Positions 23,701 through 34,253 of a stretch of DNA of 64,000 bases are shown here, piece by piece; the first letter of the stretch is position 1; every line of letters begins with the position of its first letter. The position numbers were made by a program, and so were the translations under genes. The stretch comes from Holacanthus passer (lineage: Eukaryota; Chordata; Actinopteri; Pomacanthidae). The notes beneath the pieces were generated by a model. It saw only the letters and a program-made list of their open reading frames with translations, had not been told where the DNA came from and ran no database searches. The stretch is taken from contig JAFREQ010000027.1 of assembly GCA_025331565.1 (NCBI GenBank), positions 1,426,001 through 1,490,000 of the forward strand, written 5' to 3'.

Positions 23701-26700
23701 TTGCTGTTGTAATAGTCTGCATACTCCTCCCACTGTCGATACCTTTCTCTTTCCCAGCGCTCAGGGCCACCAGGACTTGGACCCTTCAGTTCATAGGGAG
23801 CTAGCTCCCGAGGAGGTGGTTTTCGTCCACCGGGGCTGCGGCTCCGGTAGCCTCCAGGGGAGCGAGACCGTGACCTAGACCTGTAGGGTCCCGCTCCTTC
23901 TGGTCCGTCCCAACCTCCTCCCCGGTAGGAGGGAGGAGACCGTGGTGAGCCAGAGCGCCGATACCCATAAGACCTTGAACGAGAACGGGACCTTGACCTT
24001 GAGCGTCCATAACTGCGTCCATTGCGTCTCGAATAAGGGGAGCGGGGATAAGACCGGCCATGGGAGCGTGAACGGGAACGGGATCGACTGGGGGAATAAG
24101 TGTAAGACCTGGATCTTGACCTGGATCTAGATCTTGATCTGGATCTAGAGCGAGAATAAGAACGGCTGAATGGAGAGCGACTGTATGACCGGGACCTAGA
24201 AAAGGAAACGGTTGAGAAGACCAGAAGGAAACAAGGGGAGAAAGAAAGCAAATTATGCAAAACATGTGACAAATGGCTTTAAGGATTATGCATATGTAAT
24301 TAATGTAAGAACTAAAACCAATTTTGATAAGTCCTCTTAATGAAGTTACCTGGAATAAGACGGCCTTCGCCTCTTTGGTGCATTTCTGAACTTCATAAGC
24401 TCTTTGTGGAAGTCTTTAGTAAATTCATCCAGTTTGGATGTAGTTCTGTGGACACAAAGACAAAAACACTGAAACTTCCAAAACTACTCTAGTGTGAAAC
24501 TTCAGGAGTTTTTATCATACTGAATTCATAATCCCAAACCTGAATGATAAGTAAAATTCTTTTTGTGTAAATTCCACATTAGTAATCAGTATTGTGTACA
24601 GTGTTTGAAGATCCGAAAAGAAACGACTCACTTGTCCTGTCGGTGGTGCCGCTGTCTGTAGAAATCCTCCTTGGAGAGGGGGGCTGAGAGAGGGAGGTTG
24701 GAAGAGGGACCAGAGGGGGCTGGGCACCAGGGGCAACCCAAGGAGGGTTGAGCACTGGTGGTCCAGGGGCATAAACAGGCTGTGGCTGGTAACTAATAGC
24801 AGGAGGAGGGATAAGACTAGGACCAGAGGTGTACGGAGGGGGGTAGGGCTGTAGTGGGGGCGGGTACAGGGACGGAGCAGGGAACACTGGAGGCACAGGT
24901 GTAGGGGGTGGTGCTGCCTGGAGATGAGCAGAGGGGTGGTCTCCTCTACCTCTGAAAGACCTGGTCCAAAGAGAAGGACACAAACCATTGTGAGAGTTAC
25001 ATATTACAATACAAACATCTAATAGATTAGACAGTCACATAGACTGGTCTTACCTGTCCCAGTGTCTGCCTCCCACTCTGTGAGAGTGGTGGGGCCTTGA
25101 CTGGTGACCTAATAGAGCAGAAAGACAGTTTGTTAGTTGCTCAATGCTTTTCCTTCGGCTCACTTAATCTCCTTAAATAACCTAATTTAAACCTCTTACC
25201 AGAAGGATGAGGCGGCCTTGCAGGTGGCGGGTGGCCAACAACACTTAAATGGTAGTTCTGTGGGAGAAATCAGTGAGAAAAATGTAGTTACTTCCAAGAG
25301 AAGTTACAGTTTCTTGTGTTCAGGGATGCAGAAGTATGTGGTTTTCAGTTCAATTTATTGCAAACTAATTATATTCCTTTTCAACAAAAACAACAACAGT
25401 CAATATGGTGTTTGCCATTACTAAAATGGCCACCAAGCATTATCCAACCTGGCTCCCAACTCCAAGCTGGATTAAACATGCATCTGCCGCTACACAGTCA
25501 CAATATATCTGTGGCCAATATACTATTAGCTGTTAAGTAAGAACATTAAAGTGGAATGAGACAGACTTTAAATTATATTTTCGTTAGGTTGACGATGACC
25601 ATGCTCATTACTCAAGAATGCAACTAAATCCGTCAGTAAAGAAGACAATACTTGAAATTTATGAAACACCTTTTGAACCAGTAGAACATAAACTTGGAGA
25701 AATGTGACGTCTTCCAGTCAACTAACTGTGCCTTCTTAACCCACAGCCAGTATGTTTTACACAGACATAGTTTGTTTTGCTAATACTGAATTGTTGTGAA
25801 CAAGATAAAAATGAACACTAATTGTCTGTAATGGTTGCTGAATTCTTGTAGACTTAAAATCTGCACAGTCATGTTGAATCTCTTGTTGTAGCAATCGCTT
25901 CTAAAAGTCAGTAAGATTCGAGCAAGGCAGACTCACCTGTGATCCACTTCCTGAGGTTCCTGATGAGTCTGTTGTCACAGTAGGTTCTGGATCTGTCTCA
26001 CTAAAACATAACCAGACACATTATGACCAATTAAAAGGGCTCTCTACTTTTAAACATCCCTTCTTATGTATGTGGTTTCAAGGTGTTTAGACTGTATCAT
26101 AGACTAAACCTACCCTGGTGGGGGTGGTTCACCGTGGCTGGTGGACTGCATAGGAGAATGGTGGTCAACAACAGGTGGAGGTGCTGGTGAAGCATCTCGT
26201 CCTTCAATAGCAGCAGTGTGAGGAGGAGTAGGAGCAGCAGTAGCCAGTGGAGCAGCAGTAGCAGCGGTAGGTGCAAGGGGCGGGACCTGTGCTTGAGGGG
26301 CAGTGGAGGGTGCGCTTGTAGAAGAAGGGTGAGTGACATTGGCGAGCAGTGGGTCCTGCTGTCTTGAGTGAAGAGGCCTGACCAACTGCGGGCGTGGCGG
26401 AGGTGGGGCGGCATTTTGGAGCTGTTTGCGCACACGTTTGGTGTATCCAGTCTCATTCTTGAAGTTGTTCACAGCCTGCATGAAGAAGAGCAAATGGTAC
26501 ATCATTTTTAAAAAAAGGTAGCATGCTTTTTTTCGTTTTGCTTTGAGTTTAAAATGAACTAAACAATGCAACACATCAAAATCCATGCAATTCAATGTTA
26601 CCTGTCGAAGAAACTTGTTGGCAATGAGATTATCAGGTGAAACATCTGACTGTTTGCATGTGTAGCAGACGTGCTCCTCTGAGTCCAACAAGGCAGTTCT

Positions 26701-29700
26701 GATACCTGAAAACAAACAGTTCTTAATTAGATAAAAGCTCACATATATCTATATCTCTTATGATAGTGTACATTTTTGATTAAAATAACCTGCCTAATCT
26801 ACATATATTTAAGAGCATCTTTTCTACTTTTTCAAGGACTTTTAAAAATCCCAGAGAGAGCATGAAATCACTCCAATAGAATGTGGAACATAACAGCAAT
26901 AGAATTTCCAACCACCAAAAATGAGCAATTCATCAACCAGTCAAAATGCAGCATATCCTGGCGCTGGAGTGCTCTAATGAGGCCACTGTTGGTATTTCTG
27001 CCATTTTCAAAATGGATTTGTCCTTTAACAATTTATGAACATTTATGCAAAATGGACATTAAGATAATTGGCAGGACCAAAACACAGACTAATACAATTT
27101 GATCTAATTTTGTGCTTAGCAAAGACTAGTTTTGACTTTCTACTTTTTTAAGTATTACTTTTTACAGAACAACCCCAGATTTTTTATTAATACACATTAC
27201 GGTAAAAACTCACAATCATCACAGTAACTGTTTCCACAGCAGGGTATAACTACGGCATCAGTCATCAGGTCATTGCAGATTGGACACAAGAGCTCATCTG
27301 GGATCGGGTCTGAATCATCCTCAGATGATGACTGGTCATGTGGAACAAATGGAGGGCGCTCCTTCTTTCCTTGTGCATACGCCTCCCTGTATTAACACAG
27401 ATGTTATTTTAAATTTGAGGACAATCTTACTAGCAAAAAAATCTATAAGTTTGTAGACAATATGAAATCAGTCAAGACACAGAAATGTGACACTATTTAA
27501 TAGGCTATATAAGTGTACTAAACCATGTGTATTTGTGGGTTTGCTTGGTTCAAACGTACGCATCTATAGCAGGTATAGCATATTCTCCAGTGCTGGTTAA
27601 CATGGCTCCCTTGGTGCCTGGCTCTGCTTTCACCATGAAACTCTGAGGAATGCCCTTACTTATCCTGACTGGCTTAGGACCCTCCACGCTCTTATCCTGG
27701 ACCTAAAAAATTTAAAACAAAACAATCATACAACAGGCAAACATCATTATTAAAATTACACTGCAATGTGGTAGAAATTAACAGCACAGATTATAAAAGT
27801 CAAATGATATATGATAATTACCATCAGCATGGGGCATTGCCGAATGTAATGACCAGCCTTTCCACAGCGAAAGCAGGTATAGTGAGCAGGTGGAGGTCCA
27901 ACTGCCTTCTTGGAGTAACTACAGATAAAAGATCAATTCATTTTTCAAGCTATATACAGCTAGTGAATGCTTATTACACAAGAATCAACAAAAAAGAACA
28001 AGGTGTTTGTGTACTGACTGTATGGGGTCATATTCGTGATTGGACTGAGACATCATGGCTTTAATCTTGTCCTCCTCTGATGCATTTGCGTCAACCAGGT
28101 TCGCAGTCTAAAAGACATGGAGGGGGAAAAAAAGGAGAAAAGGAGGATGTCAACCTGACAAGAAGGACATATCTATTCAACTTAAGAAATATTTTCTGGA
28201 AGTACAGCCAGCATGTATAGAAACAGTACCTTGGCGAGTTGGGCAAGTGACAAAGAAGGAGAAGAATCAGTCTGCAGGAGAATCAGAGTACAGATATTAA
28301 AGGTGTTAACATAATATGCATTAGACATACAGTGGAAGGTAAGAGCCCAGATAGTTCCCCACCACATCTGTGTCCAGTCCCTTCGAGTCTCCATCTAAGT
28401 CTTTGCACCAAAATGAAAACCTCTGCTGAGTACTTGTGCACAACGTTCATTCCTGTCATGATCCTTTATGAAAAATCTAAAAAAAGTAATTCTTAAAGCC
28501 TCAAGTGGGGCTGTGTCTACTAAGAGCTGCTTAAAGAGATCTGAATTGTATAAACTTTAAAAACTGACTCCAACGGGGATGTAATCTACAAATAAGGTGA
28601 CTTTTAAAAGAAAGGAATAACAGTTGTATGTCCATTAAGTAACTCTACTTGCCAGGTGGCATTTATCATTTTTCCAACCTACATTAGATGAAACCACGCC
28701 CACTTCCATATAATGAAAGCCTCGACAGCTATGTTCCCATTATCTCTCTTCAGCTGCTGTCAGATCAATAAGTATAAGGGCCTTTGAACTGTTAGCTTGC
28801 TAATTCTTGGCTCTTTCGTGGTCTGACAAACTTCAAATCCATCAAATTCAGTTCACCATAATGCCATTTTTAATGCCACACACATCATAGCCTCTATGTT
28901 TGACGGTTAACTCATAGAACATAAGAGTTAGGAAACAGCTCTGTGGTCTAATAAACAGTAAATTCATCATTCATCCATGGGAACACAGGTGCCAAGCCTT
29001 TCGCCGTAGGGACGTGGGCATGGTGCAACAACAGATGCTGCCAGGGGATATTAAATTAATATAGCTCATATACGAAACGGTTTCAGAAAGATTAACTTAT
29101 CCTGAAAAATCAAAATGAAATGACACTCATAATTGTCATTGTATGGAAATCCTAGACAACTTCAACACGGCTAAACTGCATAAAATTTAACAAGTATAAC
29201 AAACTTCTGCTCAAGCTATCCTGAGCCCATAAGTTCTAACTATGGTCCTGTCCATGAGCATCTGCTTAAACACTTCAAACCTTCATCAGCACATTCAAAA
29301 TATTCACTACTGGCATATCCCTCTGCAGAGATCCTAAAGCTTCTCCTGCTATGGTAGGGAGAAGGCGATTTTCTCAAAGGAATACTTGACATTTAATTTT
29401 CAGTATGCAGTTCCCCTTCACCAGGCTGCAGTGATTTAAGTTTCTGCACTGGCTTGTCAAAAGAGGTTGTCATAACTGTTAAAAACTCATCAAAACCAGC
29501 TCAAGACTGCATTCTGTAAACTAATGAGCTAGCAAGGCGTGGTGCCAAGCTGTTTCAATAAAAAAGCAAACACTGTAAAATGTCAAATACGTAGGGCTAA
29601 TAAGACACAAATGTAGAGTTGGTTCTTTTAAAAAAATGCCTGATGAAGAAAAAAAAAAGAAACTAACACGAGTCAAGTGTTCCTTCAAACTGTTCCCTAA

Positions 29701-32700
29701 AACAGCCCCTACACCACTACAGAGTGAAGGGTGAAAGCAAGAGGGGGGATGTCTCTGTAATGCAGGTCAGGAGTCAATGAACCATGGGAACAAAGTCTTG
29801 TGCACAGATAAAAAATCATGTTTTACAACAAGAAACAAAAAGGCTGCTCTGTCAAATTCTGGTGCTAATTTTCTTTAAGTAAAAAAAACAAACGGGCAGG
29901 GTGGGTTGTCCAGCATGATATGTGGGGCTCGGAGGAAACACTGGGTATTGCAGAATGCTGTGGAGGGAACACACAGGGATCTGGTGCAAGCGGTTCTGAC
30001 ACTGAACCACTGAACAACTTTATTGACAGGTTCTGCAGCTTACAGCTTACAGGACACACTACACCAGTATACTTCTCACTGCAGCAACCATGGAAGGCCT
30101 CCAGAGATTGACAGGATATTTAATTTACTGATAATGTGGCATAGTACTTTGTGATCATGTCACAACATTATACGTCAGTGGCCAAGTCACAGCTTATCAA
30201 AACTAGCTTCTTACTGATCTCCCAAACCACAATTGTAACAATACACTTTGAACTAGTACCTGCGTCTTTGTAAAACAGACACTTGGGAATCTGAATTAAT
30301 TCAAAGCATTTAACTCACTAGGATGAAACCTGTGAGCCTTTAATGTTTAAGGGTTAAGTGCAGTTCATACTCAATGCAGAATAGAACATCTTCATGATGA
30401 AATTGTACATGACAAAACAGTTGACATTGGAAAATGTTACTGAACAACAGATTTGAGTATATTAAAGTTTAGTAGGGTAAGCTTTGAAAATAAAAATCAC
30501 TGGCGAGTCTCTTCCACTCACATCTTTAGTCTTGTATTTGTAATCAAAGTTAATGACAATAAATCCCAGCCACACTTTACTTCATCAGGTTCTTAAACCA
30601 TAGTAAATAAAATATTTTCACAGAAAATAAAATGACAAAGAGTTATCATACAAAAATACCATATTTTCCTTTTACAAACCCCTTTAAAATACATTTGCCT
30701 GACCTGAAGCAGGCTACAAAACCATTTCATTATGAAATACAGTCATTAACAGTTTAAATGGTTTCTCAATAAATTATAAAGTGGCAACAGTTCAACAATT
30801 GGTCTGTTCAGAGCAGTAAAAAACAATGGTGGCTAGTCTGTTGTTTCTCATCTCACTCAGCCACAATTTAAAACTTTAATGTGCTAATTTCAAAACAGAA
30901 ACCCAGGGTTTTTGGAGAGAAACAACACACTATTTTAAGTTTCAGGAAACGCTCCCAGAAGGACATCAAATAACATATAGAGGTTGAGATCTCAACACAA
31001 ATGTAGCCAACACACAGTGAACAGAAAATACACACAACTCAATTATTGTTGACAGAATGTTCTCAAGAAAGGTGTCTAAAGCCAGAAAGAGGGGGAGAGG
31101 GAGAGAGGTGAGAGGAGGAGGAGAGAGTGTTGATTTTGGGTTTGTTTTACATACGGGTCTAGTAGATCCCACCACAGCTGTGTCAGAACGATCTCTGTAG
31201 AAAACAAACACAGGACAGACAGAAATCATCAGTTGTCGACATAACTCAACAGCGTATTTGTGACACACTACTGGATCGAGCTTTCAACTTTACCTTTGTA
31301 TAGAGAAACTTCTGATCTGTACTATAACTACAGGAAAGCTGGTGTAAACCCATTCATGGCATTATTAGTGAGTGAACTGCTCAAATTTGATTACAATAAT
31401 AATTGCATATTAAATATACATACACAATGAACGTCCTGCCAGCAGGTTTCACTCCACCAATCGGAGTGCGGCGGACGATCACGGACGAGTGTTTCGGGAT
31501 GTGGGCTTCATCATCTGTATATTCTGCAAAACACAAGAGACAAAGAATTAGAAAGTACAGAACATATATTAACAAACAATAACAATACTACCAAAATCTG
31601 TCAGAAAGAATACATCACATTTATGAAACCTTGGCCAAAAAATAAAGCAAATCATACAAAAATCATAATCAAAATCAGATGTGTGAAGACAGGGTGCTAT
31701 CACAAAGTGCCAAAGCAATGTCCACCACACTGGATCTAAGCTCTTTTTTGATTAAAAAAAAAAGGCAAAACCAGAGGTTGTGGGTTATAAATAACTTGTT
31801 AAGTAGTTGATACCCATAATAAAAAACTCCATGGTAATGGCAGGTAACTGCCATATCCACTCTGCATTATAAAGTAAAAGTGAAGTGCAAGACATTTGAA
31901 AATATCCTTTGCTCAGGAAATTGTTGATAGTGGTCAAACACAACAAGCAACCTTAAGGCGCCATCTCTGGCTCTAGGAAACTGCAATGGGCTTTTTCCTT
32001 TATTCTGATTATTGTAGACAGATAACAATCAAGAAGGGAATTGGCAGATGAATTTAAATGTGACTACGATTAAGATAGTCCTTAACTCCAGCCCTGAAGT
32101 GATGTATCACAATATACACTTACATGAAAATATTAATATTTAATAACAATCCTCTGCCCTAACCCCATTCCCTGACCATTTCCCCCCACTTAGTCTACTG
32201 TGAAGACAGAAGAAAATGTCCGCCTATGATCAAAAACACTGGATGACAAGTTGGTGAAAGATTTTGTAACGTGTCAGCTGATAACTTACCTTCTCGAGTC
32301 TGCGCATTGGTGATCTGCAGGTCGCAGTCTGTGGCCTTGAGGCGCTCTCGGCCCATAATCTGCCTTTTAAGCTCGCTGAGGGTGATATGCAGCCCATCAA
32401 AAGTGACTGTGTTGTAGTCCAGTTTGGAAGAAAACTTATAGTGAACACACGACATTTTTACAGGTCTAAGCACTTAAGTAAATCAAGCACAAGAGGAAAA
32501 AAAACACAGGCCTGGTATGATAACAAAATAAAACAGCGTCAACACTGAACACAGGAGGCTAAATCTGGTGACTTTAATAGGTAAACCTTCTTTATATTCG
32601 CTGAAACACTGTGGACAAAGAAAGGACTAGAATGAGGAAGGGTTCAGCTCGCAGATGGCGACAGAGTCCTTGTTATTGCCAAAGAAAAATAATCGAGGTT

Positions 32701-33480
32701 TGAGGCCACAGCGCCATTGATCGACGCCTTGTGCCTCGTCAGTTCTTTAAAGTCCGACAAAACACAACAGGATGCCACAAAATCCAGGAGAGTCCATGCA
32801 GCACCCTGTAAATCTACCACATGGATGTAAATGAGGCCAAGTCCGTCGTGAATTGTCCTGGGTGGAAAGCCGGGGCCGCTACGCTGCAAGCCGCTAATGA
32901 AGCTAGCAGCAGCGGGCCTGGGGTTTCCAGAGCATCAGTCCTTGTGGGGAATGTGTTGCCTTTAAGAAACAGTTCTTATTTGTCAAGTCAAGACAAACAC
33001 TAACTTTACCGAGCTCCAGAAAAAAGTCCACAAAACTGCGTGGAAGCGTCCGCAACGAGTCCACAAGTGTTATGTTACCGCTGATAGACCTCAAAAAATA
33101 TAATTCTGAAAACGTTTTCTACCGTATGAATGTTAATTTAACTGGTTAGTTAATGCCACGGCTAACATGCTACACCTCGAGATTAGCTAACGTTAGCTCG
33201 GCCCTCCAAACACAATATGAAAACACTTGCCTAACAAAAGCTAACAGCTAACGGTGGTGGCTAACGGTGCTATGCTAACAATGTTGCCCAAATTACGCTG
33301 TCGAAAAATCGAACAAAATCCAGCAGTTACGCAGTCAGGACGCAAAGATTCCTCTTCTGTTCACGGTTATTTTCCACAACGAGAAGTCGAAAGTGGTGTA
33401 TCCACATTAATCTTCAATTTAAATCCATAAAATCCATTTCGGCTGTCGAAGCTGCTTCATTCCTCGCTGTTTCATCAAAA
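19721..33480 (-). CDS. rbbp6: RBBP6, DWNN/RING-domain E3 ubiquitin ligase and 3'-end processing factor (20 coding exons)
   Basis: Orthologue of human RBBP6, a nuclear protein that binds Rb and p53, acts as an E3 ligase and takes part in mRNA 3'-end cleavage. I joined 20 coding exons with consistent phases from ATG 32455 to TAA 19721, giving about 1,771 residues once one missing base is allowed for (human 1,792). Domain order: DWNN ubiquitin-like fold (1 to about 80), CCHC zinc knuckle CFRCGKAGHYIRQC (161-174), RING/U-box (260-300), proline-rich linker (about 330-600), SR-rich region (about 640-760), a DATPVRDEPMD motif shared with human, a basic Ser/Arg/Glu-rich tail, and a C-terminal KHKKHKKHKKHKKH lysine block. 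A CpG-rich promoter and 5' UTR exon lie at about 33.0-33.5 kb. The oddity is a frame break in exon 14, where the C run has 6 bases instead of an expected 7. Confidence 0.95.
21231..21318 (-). CDS. rbbp6: rbbp6 exon 19
   Basis: 88 bp, tandem CAG-CAG acceptor and GTAAGC donor. Encodes VKDNEESVVKSKPRISRKAL then TSHTVSST. The NAGNAG acceptor allows loss or gain of one codon. Confidence 0.85.
21437..21507 (-). CDS. rbbp6: rbbp6 exon 18
   Basis: 71 bp, CAG acceptor and GTAATT donor. Encodes SASKDRTERSVPSGEKPAAA then YRE in the frame set by its neighbours. Confidence 0.82.
21651..22270 (-). CDS. rbbp6: rbbp6 exon 17: Arg/Glu/Ser-rich region
   Basis: 620 bp, CAG acceptor and GTCTGT donor. Starts VKPLTQRRIKLNRDLGRKGS, matching human KKIKLNRETGKKIGS, and continues with repeated ER/DR/SERD runs. 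The donor is chosen because it is the one that keeps frame with exon 18. Confidence 0.88.
22569..24195 (-). CDS. rbbp6: rbbp6 exon 16: SR-rich domain and central region
   Basis: 1,627 bp, TAG acceptor and GTGGGT donor; 542 codons. It opens with long RS/SR dipeptide runs (SRSYSRSPFSRSYSRSRSRS), typical of nuclear-speckle RNA-processing proteins. Next come a WEEYADYYNSKYYKDY segment like human YREWYEKYYKGY, KTKKVKKKKTGEEPE, and DATPVRDEPMDDIPSLIKTP, whose first eleven residues match human exactly. The rest is Lys/Ser/Thr-rich and disordered. The very long open frame on the opposite strand is a by-product of the SR codons. Confidence 0.95.
24350..24445 (-). CDS. rbbp6: rbbp6 exon 15
   Basis: 96 bp, CACAG acceptor and GTAACT donor. 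Encodes TTSKLDEFTKDFHKELMKFR then NAPKRRRPSYS, matching human KLDEFTNDFAKELMEY. Confidence 0.93.
24632..24960 (-). CDS. rbbp6: rbbp6 exon 14: proline-rich region, with a one-base frame break
   Basis: 329 bp, CAG acceptor and GTGAGT donor. The 5' part reads FRGRGDHPSAHLQAAPPPTP ... NPPWVAPGAQPP in the entry frame. The 3' part reads PLSKEDFYRQRHHRQDK, matching human PPLSREEFYREQ, but in the next frame. The switch falls at a run of six C (24678-24683); seven would keep one frame, and would make the exon 330 bp and fit exon 15. As written, the product stops inside exon 15. Confidence 0.88.
25054..25108 (-). CDS. rbbp6: rbbp6 exon 13
   Basis: 55 bp, TTAG acceptor and GTAAGA donor. Encodes HQSRPHHSHRVGGRHWD, a His/Arg-rich piece like the human RGRHHSERSQ region. 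Confidence 0.85.
25200..25257 (-). CDS. rbbp6: rbbp6 exon 12
   Basis: 58 bp, CACAG acceptor and GTAAGA donor. Encodes NYHLSVVGHPPPARPPHPSG, a proline-rich piece of the linker that keeps phase. Confidence 0.82.
25937..26000 (-). CDS. rbbp6: rbbp6 exon 11
   Basis: 64 bp, TTTTAG acceptor and GTGAGT donor. Encodes ETDPEPTVTTDSSGTSGSGS then Q. It keeps phase with exons 10 and 12 and has no clear human counterpart that I can name. Confidence 0.8.
26114..26475 (-). CDS. rbbp6: rbbp6 exon 10: start of Pro/Ala-rich linker
   Basis: 362 bp, CAG acceptor and GTAGGT donor. Begins AVNNFKNETGYTKRVRKQLQ, conserved with human, then LVRPLHSRQQDPL and a Pro/Ala/Thr-rich, low-conservation stretch. Confidence 0.93.
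26602..26705 (-). CDS. rbbp6: rbbp6 exon 9: RING finger, last part
   Basis: 104 bp, CAG acceptor and GTAACA donor. Encodes CIRTALLDSEEHVCYTCKQS then DVSPDNLIANKFLRQ. The last ligand pair reads CYTC where human has CPTC. Confidence 0.94.
27214..27386 (-). CDS. rbbp6: rbbp6 exon 8: RING finger, first part
   Basis: 173 bp, CAG acceptor and GTGAGT donor. Encodes EAYAQGKKERPPFVP, an acidic SSSEDDSDPIPDE linker and CPICNDLMTDAVVIPCCGNS then YCDD, the zinc-ligand half of the RING/U-box-like domain. Confidence 0.95.
27560..27702 (-). CDS. rbbp6: rbbp6 exon 7
   Basis: 143 bp, TTTTAG acceptor and GTACGT donor. Encodes VQDKSVEGPKPVRISKGIPQ then SFMVKAEPGTKGAMLTSTGE and YAIPAIDA, matching human GIPRSFMMEVKDPNMKGAML. 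Confidence 0.94.
27822..27918 (-). CDS. rbbp6: rbbp6 exon 6: CCHC zinc knuckle
   Basis: 97 bp, TAG acceptor and GTAATT donor. Encodes YSKKAVGPPPAHYT then CFRCGKAGHYIRQC, a C-x2-C-x4-H-x4-C zinc knuckle for nucleic-acid binding. Confidence 0.95.
28019..28107 (-). CDS. rbbp6: rbbp6 exon 5
   Basis: 89 bp, TTTTAG acceptor and GTCAGT donor. Encodes TANLVDANASEEDKIKAMMS then QSNHEYDPIH, closely matching human. Confidence 0.93.
28230..28271 (-). CDS. rbbp6: rbbp6 exon 4
   Basis: 42 bp, CAG acceptor and GTACTG donor. Encodes TDSSPSLSLAQLAK, matching human DSSASISLAQLTK. Confidence 0.92.
28272..31154 (-). other. rbbp6: Largest rbbp6 intron (intron 3)
   Basis: About 2.9 kb of AT-rich sequence with no repeat family I recognise and no supported gene, other than the read-through segment at its 5' end. 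It is the longest intron between coding exons of this gene. That would give time for intronic polyadenylation. Confidence 0.6.
30966..31154 (-). CDS. rbbp6: Possible alternative terminal coding segment: read-through of rbbp6 exon 3
   Basis: Without splicing at the exon 3 donor, the frame continues as VCKTNPKSTLSPPPLTSLPL and onward for 62 residues to TGA at 30966-30968. The minus strand has ATTAAA at 30875-30880, about 90 nt further, followed by a T-rich stretch. Human RBBP6 isoform 3, as I recall it, ends after the DWNN domain with VCKN..., made by read-through and early polyadenylation at the same exon. The segment therefore may be a genuine alternative end of about 164 residues in total. 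No transcript evidence is available. Confidence 0.45.
   Translation of the reverse strand, partial: VCKTNPKSTLSPPPLTSLPLPLFLALDTFLENILSTIIELCVFSVHCVLATFVLRSQPLYVI
31155..31194 (-). CDS. rbbp6: rbbp6 exon 3
   Basis: 40 bp, CAG acceptor, donor GTATGT at 31149-31154. Encodes DRSDTAVVGSTRP. Reading through the donor stays open for 62 codons, which could give a DWNN-only isoform. Confidence 0.9.
31424..31523 (-). CDS. rbbp6: rbbp6 exon 2: DWNN domain
   Basis: 100 bp, CAG acceptor and GTATGT donor. Encodes EYTDDEAHIPKHSSVIVRRT then PIGGVKPAGRTFIV, matching the second half of the human DWNN domain. Confidence 0.95.
32290..32455 (-). CDS. rbbp6: rbbp6 exon 1 (coding): DWNN domain
   Basis: It starts at the ATG of MSCVHYKFSSKLDYNTVTFD, almost identical to human RBBP6, and reads through LQITNAQTREE. 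The donor is GTAAGT at 32284-32289 and the exon ends in phase 1. In-frame codons upstream belong to the 5' UTR. Confidence 0.95.
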
Positions 33481-33490
33481 TGGCGCCGCA
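33010..33490 (-). promoter_or_regulatory. rbbp6: rbbp6 promoter and probable non-coding first exon
   Basis: A CpG-containing stretch on the minus strand has TCCGTGCGGCGCCATTTTGA at about 33480-33500. This carries a YY1-like GCCATTTT and ETS-like CCGGAT/CCGGAA sites, as in housekeeping promoters. A donor (CTCG|GTAAAG) at 33004-33010 can splice to an acceptor just upstream of the ATG (AG near 32466-32474 after a T-rich tract). The exact start is not visible. Confidence 0.55.
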
Positions 33491-34253
33491 CGGAACCGGA
33501 TGTATCCGGGCTTCTTCCAAAGAGTACGCAAGGAGCCAAGAGGTGTAACTTCGGTCTGCTTGTTGCCAAAAAGAAAAAATAACGATGGTTTAAAGGGAAA
33601 ATTCGTCACGTTTATGTGGCTGTTCAATGAGTGTCGATGGTAAATGTGGTCAATTGAAGCAATAAATTCCTCTTTACATGCTGTATTTAATATGTCATGT
33701 TTAATAAAGACCAACCAGCAGGAGTTGGTTTGATTAAACATTCACATAAAGCATTGCAAATGTCCCTCTAAATTAAATTTGACTTTGTATCTAATAACTT
33801 TGCATTAACATGTGTGATTCTATATTGCCTAATTTTCTATCAGTTTTTTTCCTTTTTGACAGAAATTGGCCTCCATAATAGCAGGTGCTGATTTAGCACA
33901 AGCAAGACACCACTGCTATTTTATTTAAAAGATAATTTATTTCATAAACCAATTGATCCAGCTGCAATGTGTAGTTTAGCCAACTTTCATCGTCGATGTC
34001 TCTGCAGAACATCCTTTTCTTGTCTTTGCGTCATCAGGCCAAGTGTTTCAAGGTAGATGTGAACTATCTTGGTTTCCTTGTGTTCTTCGGTTGTTGTCAG
34101 TGGCAAAAAGGCGAATAAAACATAAAACAAAATCCCTACATGAGCTCACACAGGGTTTTGTCTTTTCGTCTTTCTTAATCTCATATTCTTATTAAGATCT
34201 ATTCAATGAACGTATTGACAGGAGTTTGCCGTCATGATTTCCTCTCTCTTACA
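33491..34253. other. Intergenic between rbbp6 promoter and tRNA array
   Basis: No coding sequence seen. The segment from about 34030 resembles the 5' flanks of the later tRNA copies (near 35350), so it belongs to the repeated tRNA unit. Confidence 0.5.

Noticed and set aside
32456..32473. In-frame codons upstream of the RBBP6 ATG
   Set aside because: They start with GTG rather than ATG, and a splice acceptor probably lies within them. MSCVHYKF is the known family start.
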